From JABDIP01 sp965227455 (lineage in GTDB: Bacteria > Pseudomonadota > Alphaproteobacteria > DSM-16000 > Inquilinaceae): a DNA stretch of 64,000 nt. Shown piece by piece: positions 28,829 to 39,393 of the stretch. The stretch is taken from assembly GCA_965227455.1 (NCBI GenBank), contig OZ245752.1, positions 248,001 through 312,000 of the forward strand, in the 5' to 3' direction. The position numbers and the translations under genes were made by a program. Within the stretch, counting starts at the first letter, position 1. The number at the start of each line of letters is the position of its first letter. The notes beneath the pieces are model-generated. The model did not search any database. It saw only the letters and a program-made list of their open reading frames with translations, and was not told the origin of the DNA.

Positions 28829-29443
28829 CTATTCCTGCGTGATCGGGATATGGCCGGGCTGGCCCGACACCCGGTCCAGCCATCCGTTGATCGCCCGGTA
28901 TCCGTCCAGCGCAATGCCGCCTTCCGGGGCCACATGGGTGTACGCATAGAGCGCGATGTCGGCGATCGAATAGCGGTCGCCGACCATGAAGGACCGGCCG
29001 GCCAGATGCTGCTCCATCAGCGCCAGCGCGGCATGGCCCTTGGCCCGGCGGCTTTCCAGCTCGGATTGCTGCTGCTCGGTCAGCCCGCCGGCGGGCGGAT
29101 GCAGGACCCAGGCTCGCGGGACGGCCACATAGGGTTCGTGGCTGTACTGCTCGAAGAACATCCATTGCAGGGCCTGAGCCCGTTCCAGCCGGTCTTCCGG
29201 CAGGAACGGCGTGCCCTCCGCCAGGTAGAACAGGATCGCGTTGGATTCCGCCAGGACGGTGCCGTCCTCCAGCTCCAGGGCCGGAATCCTGCCATTCGGG
29301 TTCTTGGTCAAGAATTCCGGCGTACGCGATGCACCCGCGAAGATATCCACCTCGATTCGCTGAAACTGGATGCCGAGTTGCGCCAGCACCAGCCTCGCCT
29401 TGTAACCGTTGCCGGAGGACAGATTGTCGTAGAGGCGAAGCAT
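28829..29443 (-). CDS. glutathione S-transferase family protein
   Basis: A 204-aa cytosolic GST. The thioredoxin-like N-terminal domain has the active-site stretch LSSGNGYKARLVLAQLG, a Ser-type site, and the glutathione-contact EFLTKNPNGRIPALELEDGTVLAES, with its cis-Pro and ES pair. The all-helical C-terminal domain contains FMVGDRYSIADIALYAYTHVA. It is 101 bases upstream of purB on the same strand and divergent from the aldolase gene. The substrate is not predictable. Confidence 0.92.
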   Translation of the reverse strand: MLRLYDNLSSGNGYKARLVLAQLGIQFQRIEVDIFAGASRTPEFLTKNPNGRIPALELEDGTVLAESNAILFYLAEGTPFLPEDRLERAQALQWMFFEQYSHEPYVAVPRAWVLHPPAGGLTEQQQSELESRRAKGHAALALMEQHLAGRSFMVGDRYSIADIALYAYTHVAPEGGIALDGYRAINGWLDRVSGQPGHIPITQE

Positions 29444-29547
29444 GGCGCGTCTCCAAGGGGCGATGCCGGAGGTCGGAAGATGACGGCTGGCGTCCGGGGC
29501 GCTTGCAATGCTTTGATGCGGTCTGGACAGCGCCCGGAGACCGGATC

Positions 29548-30291
29548 ATGCAAGACGATACCGACGCCATCAATATGGACGAAGCCCGCATCGAACTGGC
29601 CGCGGCCCTGCGCCTGGCGGCGCGGTTCGACCTGCATGAGGGCATCGACAATCATTTCAGCCTAGCGGTGTCCCCCAAGGGCGACCGGTTCCTGGTCAAT
29701 CCCTACGGGCCCCATTGGGAGGAGGTGAGAGCGTCGGACCTGCTGCTGGTCGATGCGGACGGCAATGTGTTGGAGGGCGATCTGCCGCTCGACCCCACCG
29801 CCTACAACATCCATGCACGGCTGCATGTCCAGGTGCCGCAGGCGCGCTGCGTGCTGCACACCCATATGCCCTATGCCACCGCGCTGACCTCGGTGGAGGG
29901 CGGCCGGATAGAGCCGATCAACCAGAATGCGCTCCGGTTCCTCAATTCCGTCGCCTATGACAACCTCTATAACGGCCTGGTGCTGGATCATGAGGAAGGG
30001 GACCGCCTGTGCCGCGCCATCGGCAACAAATCGGTCCTGTTCCTGGCCAATCACGGGGTGATCGTAACTGGCTCGACAGTTGCCGAGGCTTTCGACACGC
30101 TCTACTTCCTGGAACGGACCTGCCAGAACCAGATCCTGGCCATGTCAACCGGTTTGCCGCTGAAACGCGTGGCCAAGTCGGTGGCGGAGAGCACCGCTGA
30201 GCGCATCTCCGAGCCGTCGCAATCGGCGGCGGCGCATTTCACCGCCCTGCGGCGCATGCTAGACCGGGACGCGCCCGATTACGTGAACTGA
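29548..30291 (+). CDS. class II aldolase/adducin family protein
   Basis: A 247-aa metal-dependent aldolase-fold protein. The metal-site histidines are in LHTHMPYATAL and the third in LANHGVIVTG; the N-terminal DLHEGIDNHFSLAV matches the family. The start is the ATG at 29548 with GGAG upstream. In proteobacteria this aldolase/adducin group often lacks an obvious pathway. The possible substrates are aldehydes or phosphorylated sugars; nothing nearby decides. Two hairpins follow the stop. Confidence 0.88.
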   Translation: MQDDTDAINMDEARIELAAALRLAARFDLHEGIDNHFSLAVSPKGDRFLVNPYGPHWEEVRASDLLLVDADGNVLEGDLPLDPTAYNIHARLHVQVPQARCVLHTHMPYATALTSVEGGRIEPINQNALRFLNSVAYDNLYNGLVLDHEEGDRLCRAIGNKSVLFLANHGVIVTGSTVAEAFDTLYFLERTCQNQILAMSTGLPLKRVAKSVAESTAERISEPSQSAAAHFTALRRMLDRDAPDYVN

Positions 30292-30314
30292 TTCAGAGGC
30301 TTGGCGCAAAAGGA

Positions 30315-30338
30315 AAGGGCGGTCCGAAGACCGCCCTT
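30315..30338 (+). terminator. hairpin after the aldolase gene
   Basis: A perfect 10-bp stem (AAGGGCGGTC with GACCGCCCTT) and CGAA loop 23 bases past the stop. The T-run after it is short, but the stem is strong, so it probably ends the aldolase transcript. Confidence 0.7.
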
Positions 30339-30592
30339 CCCAAGGAGTACAATGCAACTGGACCGTTCGACCGGGGTTCGGACCCACCCCATAACCGGTT
30401 CGTGTTTTTATCTAGCCAGGGTCACGAACCGGCTGCTTAATCTCTGATAGAGCAGTAGATGGGGATGCCGGAAGCGCCAATCAAGGGGTGGGGTCCAATT
30501 CACGGCATCGACGGGTTCCAAGCGGCGATTCCGCGCCTTCCACAAGCCGGTTTGCGCCTGAAAAATACAGCTAAATCAACAGGTCTTCCTTG
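30339..30592. other. gene-free gap with a long inverted repeat
   Basis: Between the aldolase and tag. It holds a perfect 10-bp inverted repeat, CCGGTTCGTG at 30395-30404 and CACGAACCGG at 30423-30432, around an 18-base AT-rich loop. It may be part of a small RNA or an operator for tag. The AT-rich end (GAAAAATACAGCTAAATC) probably holds the tag promoter. No small ORF is convincing. Confidence 0.45.
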
Positions 30593-31234
30593 ATGAACGC
30601 GGAATTGGACGACGGATCGATTGTCGGCCCGGATGGTCTCCGGCGGTGCTGGTGGTGCGGCGAAGATGCCGAATACACCGCCTATCACGATCGGGAATGG
30701 GGGCATCCGGTTACCGAGGACCGGCGCCTGTTCGAGAAGATCTGCCTGGAGGGGTTCCAGTCGGGGCTCAGCTGGCTGACGATCCTGCGCAAGCGGGAGA
30801 ATTTCCGCCGCGCCTTCGCCGAATTCGAGATTTCCAAGGTTGCGGCCTTCAGTACCGCGGATGTTGAGCGCCTGCTGCAGGATGCCGGCATCGTGCGCCA
30901 TCGCGGCAAGATCGAATCGACCATCAACAATGCAAGGCGCGCCTTGGACCTGCAGGCGGAGTTCGGCTCTCTCGCCGCCTTTTTCTGGCGTCATGAGCCG
31001 GATCCGTCGTCACGGCCGAAAACGCTGGACCGGAAGACCCTGGGCGCGCTCGGCAAGACCGCCGAGTCCACCGCGCTGAGCAAGGATCTGAAACGCCGCG
31101 GCTGGTCCTTTGTCGGGCCGACGACCGTTTACGCCTTCATGCAGGCCATGGGGCTGGTCAACGACCATCTGGAAGGTTGCGCGACCCGGCCGATCGTCGA
31201 AGCGGCCCGAGACGCCCTGACACGGCCGGTGTGA
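30593..31234 (+). CDS. tag: DNA-3-methyladenine glycosylase I
   Basis: Base-excision repair enzyme that removes 3-methyladenine from alkylated DNA. It has 213 aa from the ATG at 30593; a TTG one codon earlier is the alternative. The zinc/active-site block RCWWCGEDAEYTAYHDREWGHPV, the GFQSGLSWLTILRKRENFRRAF and the later YAFMQAMGLVNDHLEGC are diagnostic of Tag. The ribosome-binding site is weak. Confidence 0.95.
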   Translation: MNAELDDGSIVGPDGLRRCWWCGEDAEYTAYHDREWGHPVTEDRRLFEKICLEGFQSGLSWLTILRKRENFRRAFAEFEISKVAAFSTADVERLLQDAGIVRHRGKIESTINNARRALDLQAEFGSLAAFFWRHEPDPSSRPKTLDRKTLGALGKTAESTALSKDLKRRGWSFVGPTTVYAFMQAMGLVNDHLEGCATRPIVEAARDALTRPV

Positions 31235-31265
31235 CCCCGCCCGGCGTCGTGATTTCCCGCGGCCG

Positions 31266-31643
31266 ATGGAGGCGCATTTGCTCGGATTTGTGACCCTGCT
31301 GCTCTGCTGTCAGCTGGTCGGCGAACTCATCGTTCTCGCAACCGGATTGCCCTTGCCGGGGCCGGTGATCGGCATGGTGATCCTGTTCATCGGCCTTGTC
31401 GTGCATGGCACGGTGCCGGATGACCTCCAGGCGCTGGCGGGCGGCCTGCTGCGGCACCTTTCGTTGCTTTTCGTGCCGGCGGGGGTCGGCGTCATGCTGC
31501 ACCTGGCCCTGATCGCCGATGAATGGCTGGCGATTTCCGTCTCGCTGCTGGTGAGCACGGCGGTCACGATCGCGGTGACGGCCGGTGTCATGGTCGGGCT
31601 GCAGCGCCTGTCCGGTGGCAATCCGGCGGAGGACGACCGGTAG
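31266..31643 (+). CDS. lrgA: CidA/LrgA holin-like membrane protein
   Basis: A 125-aa protein with four hydrophobic segments and the LrgA core QLVGELIVLATGLPLPGPVIGMVIL and HLSLLFVPAGVGVM. LrgA/CidA family proteins act with LrgB and have been associated with murein hydrolase control and, in plants and some bacteria, with glycolate/pyruvate movement. The stop (TAG) shares its last base with the GTG start of lrgB. Confidence 0.92.
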   Translation: MEAHLLGFVTLLLCCQLVGELIVLATGLPLPGPVIGMVILFIGLVVHGTVPDDLQALAGGLLRHLSLLFVPAGVGVMLHLALIADEWLAISVSLLVSTAVTIAVTAGVMVGLQRLSGGNPAEDDR

Positions 31644-32359
31644 TGGCACCGATTCAGGACATCTGGGTCTATCTCAGCGCCAGCCCGTTGCTCAGCCTGA
31701 CGGTGACCCTCCTGGCCTATCAGGCCGGCTTCTGGATCTACCGCAAGGGCAATTTGAACCCGCTGCTGAATCCGGTCGTGCTGGCCGTCGCCGTGCTGGT
31801 CGGAATGCTGCTGATCACCGGCACCGACTATGGCACCTATTTCGATGGCGCCCAGTTCGTGCATTTCCTGCTGGGACCGGCCACGGTGGCCCTGGCGGTG
31901 CCGCTCTACAATCAGTTCCGGCAGGTGCGCCGGTCGATGGGCCCGCTGCTGGCCAGCATCGTGGTGGGATCGCTGACCGCCTCGGTCAGTGCGGTGGCCG
32001 TCGCCTGGCTGTTTGGCGCTGCGGGAACCACCCTGATCTCGCTGGCGCCGAAATCGGTGACGACGCCCATCGCCATGGGCATCAGCGAGCGGCTTGGCGG
32101 GCTGCCGTCGCTCACCGCGGTGCTGGTGATCCTGACAGGCGTGATCGGCGCCATGCTCGGCCCGCCGCTGCTGACCCTGCTGCGGGTCCGCGACTGGCGG
32201 GCGCGGGGGCTGGCCATCGGCGTCGCCTCGCACGGCATCGGCACGGCGCGGGCGATGCAGGTCAACGAGGTCGCAGGCGCCTTCGCCGGCCTCGCAATGG
32301 GGCTGAACGCCCTGGCGACGGCGATCCTGCTCCCGCTCCTTTGGCGTTGGCTGGTGTGA
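31643..32359 (+). CDS. lrgB: LrgB-family membrane protein
   Basis: A 238-aa protein with about seven to eight membrane segments. Family motifs are KGNLNPLLNPVVLAV, FLLGPATVALAVPLYNQ and LAPKSVTTPIAMGISE, with GVASHGIGTARAMQ near the end. It starts at GTG 31643, one base overlapping lrgA, and ends 10 bases before the converging cyclase gene. It probably functions as one unit with LrgA, for antiporter-like export or glycolate-type uptake. Confidence 0.92.
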   Translation: MAPIQDIWVYLSASPLLSLTVTLLAYQAGFWIYRKGNLNPLLNPVVLAVAVLVGMLLITGTDYGTYFDGAQFVHFLLGPATVALAVPLYNQFRQVRRSMGPLLASIVVGSLTASVSAVAVAWLFGAAGTTLISLAPKSVTTPIAMGISERLGGLPSLTAVLVILTGVIGAMLGPPLLTLLRVRDWRARGLAIGVASHGIGTARAMQVNEVAGAFAGLAMGLNALATAILLPLLWRWLV

Positions 32360-32369
32360 TGTCCGAGGT

Positions 32370-33263
32370 TCAGTTCTTGTCGCCGTGATGCTTGCCGCCT
32401 CGGCCGGCGAGGCTCCAGAACAGCATCAGAATGAATGGGATCGACGGCCACTGGAACCAGATGGCATCCATGCCGGTAAACAGGTTTATCAGGAAGAAGA
32501 ATCCGATCATCGACAAGGCGAACCGGGCACGGTGCGGCAAGGATCGGAATTTGGTGATTGCCTCTCCCGGCAGATGGTCCGGCCGGCGCATAGGCTTGCA
32601 TGGCGCACCCGAAGGCCGTGCGCTTCCAGCGGGCGAGTCCTGCCGCCGCGGAGTTTCGTTGGGCGGTCGATTCTGTGGCCGCGCGGGCTTCGCCGGCTGG
32701 TGCTGTACCTGGTGGGTTTCGCCCTCCAGCAGCAGCTTGTAGCTCGGCACCGGCTCGTCGATGTTCTTGACCGACTGGTCGCCGACAAACTCGAAGCTGA
32801 CGCCGAATTTCTTGCGCACCAGCTCATAGACCGTGCCGGAAATGATTACGCCGCCGGGCTCCGCCAGGGTCTGCAGCCTGGCCGCGATGTTCACGCCCTC
32901 GCCGTAGAGGTCGTCGTTCTCGACCATGACGTCGCCGAGATTGACGCCGATACGAAAGCGCATGGCGCGGTCTTCCGGAACGCCGTTGTTGCGGTCGGCC
33001 AGCTCGTGCTGCACCTCGACCGCCGCCTGAACCGCCTCGACCGGGCTGGCGAATTCGGCGATGACCGCATCGCCCCAGGTGTTCACCACCCGCCCGTCAT
33101 GGCGCTCGATCAATCCACGCATGGCCAGCCGGTATTGCCGCAGCCGGTCCATGGTGCCGGCCTCGTCGACATCCATCAGCCGGGAATAGCCGGCGACGTC
33201 GGCACAGAAGATAGTGCTCAGCTTGCGCCGCACCCGCTTCGCGGTCTCATGCGTCTGGGACAT
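32370..33263 (-). CDS. class III adenylate/guanylate cyclase with C-terminal membrane hairpin
   Basis: A 297-aa signal enzyme making cyclic nucleotides. The cyclase domain (about 12-185) has the metal-binding D22 in FCADVAGYSRLM and D65 in NTWGDAVIAEF, plus YGEGVNIAARLQ, so it looks active. Residues about 195-235 are a Pro/Arg-rich linker, and about 240-290 contain two hydrophobic helices (RFALSMIGFFFLINLFTG, WPSIPFILMLFWSLA) that should tether it to the membrane, an unusual C-terminal placement. It is transcribed alone and convergent with lrgB. Confidence 0.88.
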   Translation of the reverse strand: MSQTHETAKRVRRKLSTIFCADVAGYSRLMDVDEAGTMDRLRQYRLAMRGLIERHDGRVVNTWGDAVIAEFASPVEAVQAAVEVQHELADRNNGVPEDRAMRFRIGVNLGDVMVENDDLYGEGVNIAARLQTLAEPGGVIISGTVYELVRKKFGVSFEFVGDQSVKNIDEPVPSYKLLLEGETHQVQHQPAKPARPQNRPPNETPRRQDSPAGSARPSGAPCKPMRRPDHLPGEAITKFRSLPHRARFALSMIGFFFLINLFTGMDAIWFQWPSIPFILMLFWSLAGRGGKHHGDKN

Positions 33264-33525
33264 GCACCCAGTCTACGCCTTGCGGCGCAATGCTACCAGC
33301 ACGCACCCGGATGGCGGGTTTGGGCTCAGGCCATGCCGATCCTCGCCCATCGGCGTCATGTGGATGTCTGTCAGGTGAATGAGCTTCATCTGCGGCCCTG
33401 TATCTTTGCGGGCGGCGCTGGGCGCGGTCCGGTCCATGTCGGCGCAGTGGCGATTCGCTGCTGCGTTTCGACAACCTATCCGCGTTGCGATGACAGGATG
33501 ATGACGTGGCGTGTGCGCCGGCGGA

Positions 33526-34269
33526 TTAAATCAGCCCGCGGCTGCGCAGGCTTTCATTGCCGTGCTTGGCGACGATCACGTGGTCGAAAAGGTCGATGTC
33601 GACCGTCGCCAGGGCGCGCTTCACATCCCGGGTCATGGCGATGTCCGCCTCCGAGGGCGTCGGGTCGCCGGACGGGTGGTTGTGAACCAGGATGACGGCG
33701 CTGGCGCCCAGGTCCAGGGCGCGCTTGACCACTTCACGGGGATAGACCGGGGCGTGGTCGATGGTGCCGTGCTGCTGCACCTCGTCGGCGATCAGCTTGT
33801 TCTTGCGGTCGAGATAGAGCAGGCGGAACTGTTCCGCCCGCTCGAACTTCATGGCGGCACCCAGATAATCCAGCAGCCGGTGCCAGGAGCCGATGACCGG
33901 CTGCTCGGCGGCCTGTTCTCGCAGCATCCGGTGGGCGGTGGCGGCGGAGGCCTTCAGGGCGGCGATGGCGTTGGTCTTCAGCCCGCCGCGCTGTTCCAGC
34001 GCTTTCGGCTCCGCTGCCAGCACCGCACCCAGGCTGCCAAACTCGGCCAGCAGTTTCTTGGCCAGCGGTTTGACGTCGCGGCGTGGAATGCCACCGAACA
34101 GCAGCACTTCCAGAAGCTCGTAATCGGCAAGGCTCTCGGGGCCGGACGCGATCAGGCGCCTGCGCAGCCGGTTGCGATGGCCGGCATGATGCGGCTTGGC
34201 CGGTTTCTCGCCGGCCGCCTCGTCGCCGGACGCCGTGTCGTCCGGCGGCTCAGCGCCGCTGGGGCTCAC
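33526..34269 (-). CDS. radC: RadC/JAB-domain protein
   Basis: A 247-aa RadC family protein. The C-terminal JAMM metalloprotease-like site is VILVHNHPSGDPTPSEADIAMTRD, preceded by a helix-hairpin-helix region (LRRRLIASGPESLADYELLEVLL). The biological role is not established despite the repair name. It starts at GTG, overlapping map's stop by 4 bases (GTGA), so it is coupled to map. Confidence 0.93.
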   Translation of the reverse strand: MSPSGAEPPDDTASGDEAAGEKPAKPHHAGHRNRLRRRLIASGPESLADYELLEVLLFGGIPRRDVKPLAKKLLAEFGSLGAVLAAEPKALEQRGGLKTNAIAALKASAATAHRMLREQAAEQPVIGSWHRLLDYLGAAMKFERAEQFRLLYLDRKNKLIADEVQQHGTIDHAPVYPREVVKRALDLGASAVILVHNHPSGDPTPSEADIAMTRDVKRALATVDIDLFDHVIVAKHGNESLRSRGLI

Positions 34270-35087
34270 GACAGATCGTAGGGCGGCTTGGTGTGGCCGG
34301 CCGGGGACAGGGTGAAGATCTCCGCTCCATCCTCGGTGACGGCGATGGAATGCTCGAACTGGGCCGACAGGCTCTTGTCACGGGTCACCGCCGTCCAGCC
34401 GTCGGGCAGGATCTTTACGTCATAGCGGCCGGCATTCACCATCGGCTCGATGGTGAAGAACATGCCGGGATGCAGCACCGCGCCTTCGCCGGGCCTGCCG
34501 AAATGCACCACGCTGGGCGGCGCATGGAAGGTCTGGCCCAGGCCATGGCCGCAGAAATCGCGCACCACCGAGAAGCGGTTCTTTTCGACGTATTTCTGGA
34601 TGGCGTGGCCGATATCGCCGACGGTATTGCCCGGCTGGACCGCCGCGATGCCCAGCATCAGCGCCTCATAGGTCACGTCGCAGAGCTTGCGCGCCTTGAC
34701 GCTGATCTTGTCGCCGACCTGGAACATGCGGCTGGTATCGCCGTACCAGCCATCCAGGATGACGGTGATGTCGATGTTCAGGATGTCGCCGTTCTGCAGC
34801 CGCTTGGGCCCGGGAATGCCGTGGCACACCACGTGGTTCAGCGAGATGCAGGTGGCCTTGGGATAGCCCCGATAGCCCAGCGGTGCCGGCACCGCGCCAT
34901 GGTCGCGGGTATAGGCCTCGCACAGATCGTTGAGCTGGCCGGTGGACACGCCCGGCTCGACATGCGGCGTGATGAAGTCCAGCACCTCGGCGGCCAGCCG
35001 GCCGGCCCGGCGCATGCCTTCGAACTCGTGCGCCTCATGGATGCGGATGCGCCCCGCCTCCAGCAGATCCTCGGCCGCTTCACTCAA
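34266..35087 (-). CDS. map: methionine aminopeptidase type I
   Basis: Removes initiator methionine from nascent proteins. It has 273 aa. Metal ligands are visible in order: NIDITVILDGWYGDTSRMF (two Asp), CGHGLGQTFHAPP (His), FTIEPMVN (Glu) and FEHSIAVTEDGAEIF (Glu). The N-terminus is slightly extended, as in other alphaproteobacteria. It lies between sfsA and radC on the minus strand. Confidence 0.96.
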   Translation of the reverse strand: MSEAAEDLLEAGRIRIHEAHEFEGMRRAGRLAAEVLDFITPHVEPGVSTGQLNDLCEAYTRDHGAVPAPLGYRGYPKATCISLNHVVCHGIPGPKRLQNGDILNIDITVILDGWYGDTSRMFQVGDKISVKARKLCDVTYEALMLGIAAVQPGNTVGDIGHAIQKYVEKNRFSVVRDFCGHGLGQTFHAPPSVVHFGRPGEGAVLHPGMFFTIEPMVNAGRYDVKILPDGWTAVTRDKSLSAQFEHSIAVTEDGAEIFTLSPAGHTKPPYDLS

Positions 35088-35132
35088 TTGGGGTCACCTT
35101 TGTTCTTCTGTCCTTCCGGCGCACCGGCCCGG

Positions 35133-35846
35133 CTATAGCACCACCGGCAGCGGTTTTTCCACTTCGATGGCCTCCGGCGTGATGCGGCAGGCCAGACACA
35201 GGGTCTCGACTCCCGCCGCCACGGCCCGGTCCAGCCCGTCGCGATAGGCCGGGTCGATATCCCCGGCTATCCGGAAATGGTCACAATCGCCACGCTGCAC
35301 AAGATACACCATTACCGCGCGCGCGCCTTCGGCCACCATTGCCGATAGCTCCACCAGATGCTTCGCACCCCGGGCGGTGACCGAATCCGGAAATTCCGCC
35401 GCCGTCGGATGCGCCCGCTCCGGGCGTCTTAGATGCACATTCTTAACTTCGACGTAACAGGGTGGCCGGCCGTTTCCTTCCAGCAGGATGTCAACCCGGC
35501 TGTTGACGCCGTACTTCACCTCGCGCCGCAACTCCGGATACCCGGCCAGCTCCGGTACCCGGCCAGACGAAATTGCCTCCGCCACGATCCCGTTGGGATG
35601 GCTGGTGTTGATGCCGACCAACCCGCCCTCGACCTGCACCAGTTCCAGTGAATATTTCAGCTTGCGCTTCGGGTTGTCGCTGACCGACAGGAAGGCCGGC
35701 AGCCCTGGCATGTTCAACCCGGTCATGGCCCCCGGATTGGCGCAATGGGCCGTCACCACTGACCCGTCGGCCAGTTCCACATCGGCCAGGAACCGCTTGT
35801 ACCGCTTGACGAGGCGGCCTTCGATCAGGGGGGAGGGGAGTTGCAT
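35133..35846 (-). CDS. sfsA: SfsA family protein
   Basis: A 237-aa SfsA homolog from the ATG complementary to 35844-35846; GGGGAG lies before it. Family segments include LVKRYKRFLADVELADG, HCANPGAMTGL and VEVKNVHL, followed by FPDSVTARGAKHL. SfsA was named from a sugar-fermentation phenotype in E. coli and contains an OB-like and a nuclease-like domain; its cellular role is unclear. Confidence 0.95.
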   Translation of the reverse strand: MQLPSPLIEGRLVKRYKRFLADVELADGSVVTAHCANPGAMTGLNMPGLPAFLSVSDNPKRKLKYSLELVQVEGGLVGINTSHPNGIVAEAISSGRVPELAGYPELRREVKYGVNSRVDILLEGNGRPPCYVEVKNVHLRRPERAHPTAAEFPDSVTARGAKHLVELSAMVAEGARAVMVYLVQRGDCDHFRIAGDIDPAYRDGLDRAVAAGVETLCLACRITPEAIEVEKPLPVVL

Positions 35847-36011
35847 CGTTCGGACCCTATGGGACGCGAGATTGCCAATCAAGCAGCCGGTTGGACTAAG
35901 TCTCGTCGGCCGTGCAAGGGCGCGACAGCCGACAGCCCCAGGGCGATTTCGCCATCTCGAACGATCGCCGCGTGGTAGCCTTCACGCGCTCCCGTCAACC
36001 ACAGGTCAGCA

Positions 36012-36887
36012 ATGATGAAGCCTATCCTGCGCACCACGCTGTTGCTGCTCGCCTTGGTCGCCGCCGCGTGTGCCGCCGGGAAACCGCAAGTGATCGGACC
36101 GAACGACTTCGCCGTGTCCTATGCGGAGACGCTGCGAAGCGCCGCGCCTGCAGCCGACGTCCAGATCGCCGGGCCCTTGGAGCTGAGCGTTGAGCGCGAT
36201 GGGGAGCAGTTCACCGTATTCCTAGACAACGCCTATGCCGGCTATCGCGCCGACCCGGAACGGCTGCAAGAGGTTATCGAAGACCATGTGGGCGGCATCC
36301 TCGAGGCGGGTGTCCAGGGCCGTGCGCCGCTCGACGCGTCGCGCGTCGTGCCGGTGATCAAGGGGCCAGGTTTCCTCAACACCTTCATCGAACGCGGGGG
36401 TAGTGCGGGGGGAGCCGCACAGCTGCCGGCCTATGACCAATACAACGACAACCTGATCATCCTGTACGCCGAGGATGAGCCGCGGTCGCTTCGATACCTC
36501 TATGATCAGGAGCTCACCGAGTCCGGGATATCGCGCGATTCACGCCTGCCGCTCGCGGTGCGGAACCTGCGGGCCCTTCTCCCGAATCTGGAGACATACA
36601 GTTCCGGCGGGATCGTCGGGATTGGGGCGGACGGCATCTATGAGTCGAGCCTGCTCCTGTTTGACGAGCTGTGGACCGGCGATGGCTTGCAGCGTTTCGG
36701 ACTGCGGCTTGCCGGCGAGCCGGTGGTGGCGGTGCCGACGCGCAACCTTCTGCTTGTGGTCGACAGCCGGGATTCCGCCGGCGTCGAACTGCTGAGGGAG
36801 TTGGCGACACGAATGTTTGCCGCCGAGCCTTATCCGGTCTCCAACGAGGTCTTCCTGTATCGCAATGGCCGCTTCCAACCGTACTAG
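36012..36887 (+). CDS. DUF1444-like predicted lipoprotein
   Basis: A 291-aa protein. Lipobox ALVAAAC gives lipidated Cys near residue 20. The rest resembles DUF1444/YtpQ proteins: VFLDNAYAGYRADPERLQEVIEDHV, then NLIILYAEDEPRSLRYL and VAVPTRNLLLVVD. That family is mostly found in Firmicutes as a cytoplasmic protein, so a lipid-anchored alphaproteobacterial form is noteworthy. It is monocistronic. Confidence 0.75.
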   Translation: MMKPILRTTLLLLALVAAACAAGKPQVIGPNDFAVSYAETLRSAAPAADVQIAGPLELSVERDGEQFTVFLDNAYAGYRADPERLQEVIEDHVGGILEAGVQGRAPLDASRVVPVIKGPGFLNTFIERGGSAGGAAQLPAYDQYNDNLIILYAEDEPRSLRYLYDQELTESGISRDSRLPLAVRNLRALLPNLETYSSGGIVGIGADGIYESSLLLFDELWTGDGLQRFGLRLAGEPVVAVPTRNLLLVVDSRDSAGVELLRELATRMFAAEPYPVSNEVFLYRNGRFQPY

Positions 36888-36999
36888 GGGTAGGGTGATC
36901 GGAAGAGAGCCGCGACAGCATCGAGCACCGGTGCGACATTGAATTGAGACCGGTTTCCACTCTACGTTGAGCTGTCTCGGGCAAGGGTGACCGGTTGCC

Positions 37000-37368
37000 A
37001 TGTTCGACCACCTCGAGTTCTCAGTCGCGGATATCAATGCCTCAAGGCGGTTCTACCGGGCGATCTGCGTTGCGATCGGCATGCGCGAGATCTTCTTCGA
37101 TGACGGTGAGAAATCGGTCGGGTTCGGGCAGGGCGAGGTGGTTCAACTCTTGCTGACCGAGGGCCAGGCGACCGCACCGAAGATGCATGTCTGCTTCTCG
37201 GCAGACAGCAAGGAGGCGGTGGAACGGGCGCATGCCGAGGCGGTATCGGCTGGAGGCAGCGACAATGGAGGGCCCGGCTACCGCGAGCACTACGGTCCGG
37301 GATACTTCGCGGCCTTTGTGCATGATCCCGACGGCCACAATGTCGAAATCCTGTTCCGGGAGCCGTGA
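37000..37368 (+). CDS. VOC-family (glyoxalase-like) protein
   Basis: A 122-aa single-module vicinal oxygen chelate protein with the paired beta-alpha-beta-beta-beta halves: FDHLEFSVADINASRRFYRAI and HVCFSADSKEAVERAH...FAAFVHDPDGHNVEILF. Metal-ligand positions His and Glu are conserved. The family spans glyoxalases, dioxygenases and resistance proteins; substrate is unknown. Confidence 0.9.
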   Translation: MFDHLEFSVADINASRRFYRAICVAIGMREIFFDDGEKSVGFGQGEVVQLLLTEGQATAPKMHVCFSADSKEAVERAHAEAVSAGGSDNGGPGYREHYGPGYFAAFVHDPDGHNVEILFREP

Positions 37369-37420
37369 GCAACCCGGTCCATTCGCCAATCGTGCATGGA
37401 TGTGCTCAGCTGGCCTGGGG

Positions 37421-37529
37421 AACCACGGAGACGCAGAGAAGCTTACATAAGGCATTCCCGTCGTTCCCGCGAAGGCGGGAACGACGGGTTCTGTTGTTGG
37501 TCCTCTGCGTCTCTGTGCCTCTGTGGTGA
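37421..37529. repeat. MITE-like nested inverted repeat
   Basis: Outer arms AACCACGGAGACGCAGAG (37421-37438) and CTCTGCGTCTCTGTGCCTCTGTGG (37503-37526) are near inverses. Between them lies a perfect hairpin with CCCGTCGTTCCCGC and GCGGGAACGACGGG arms at 37458-37489. It lies between the VOC gene and the ABC exporter and has no coding content. The inner hairpin resembles the one at 24903. Confidence 0.8.
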
Positions 37530-37548
37530 ACGTCTTTTGTTCTTTTCC

Positions 37549-39393
<1,845 letters not shown>

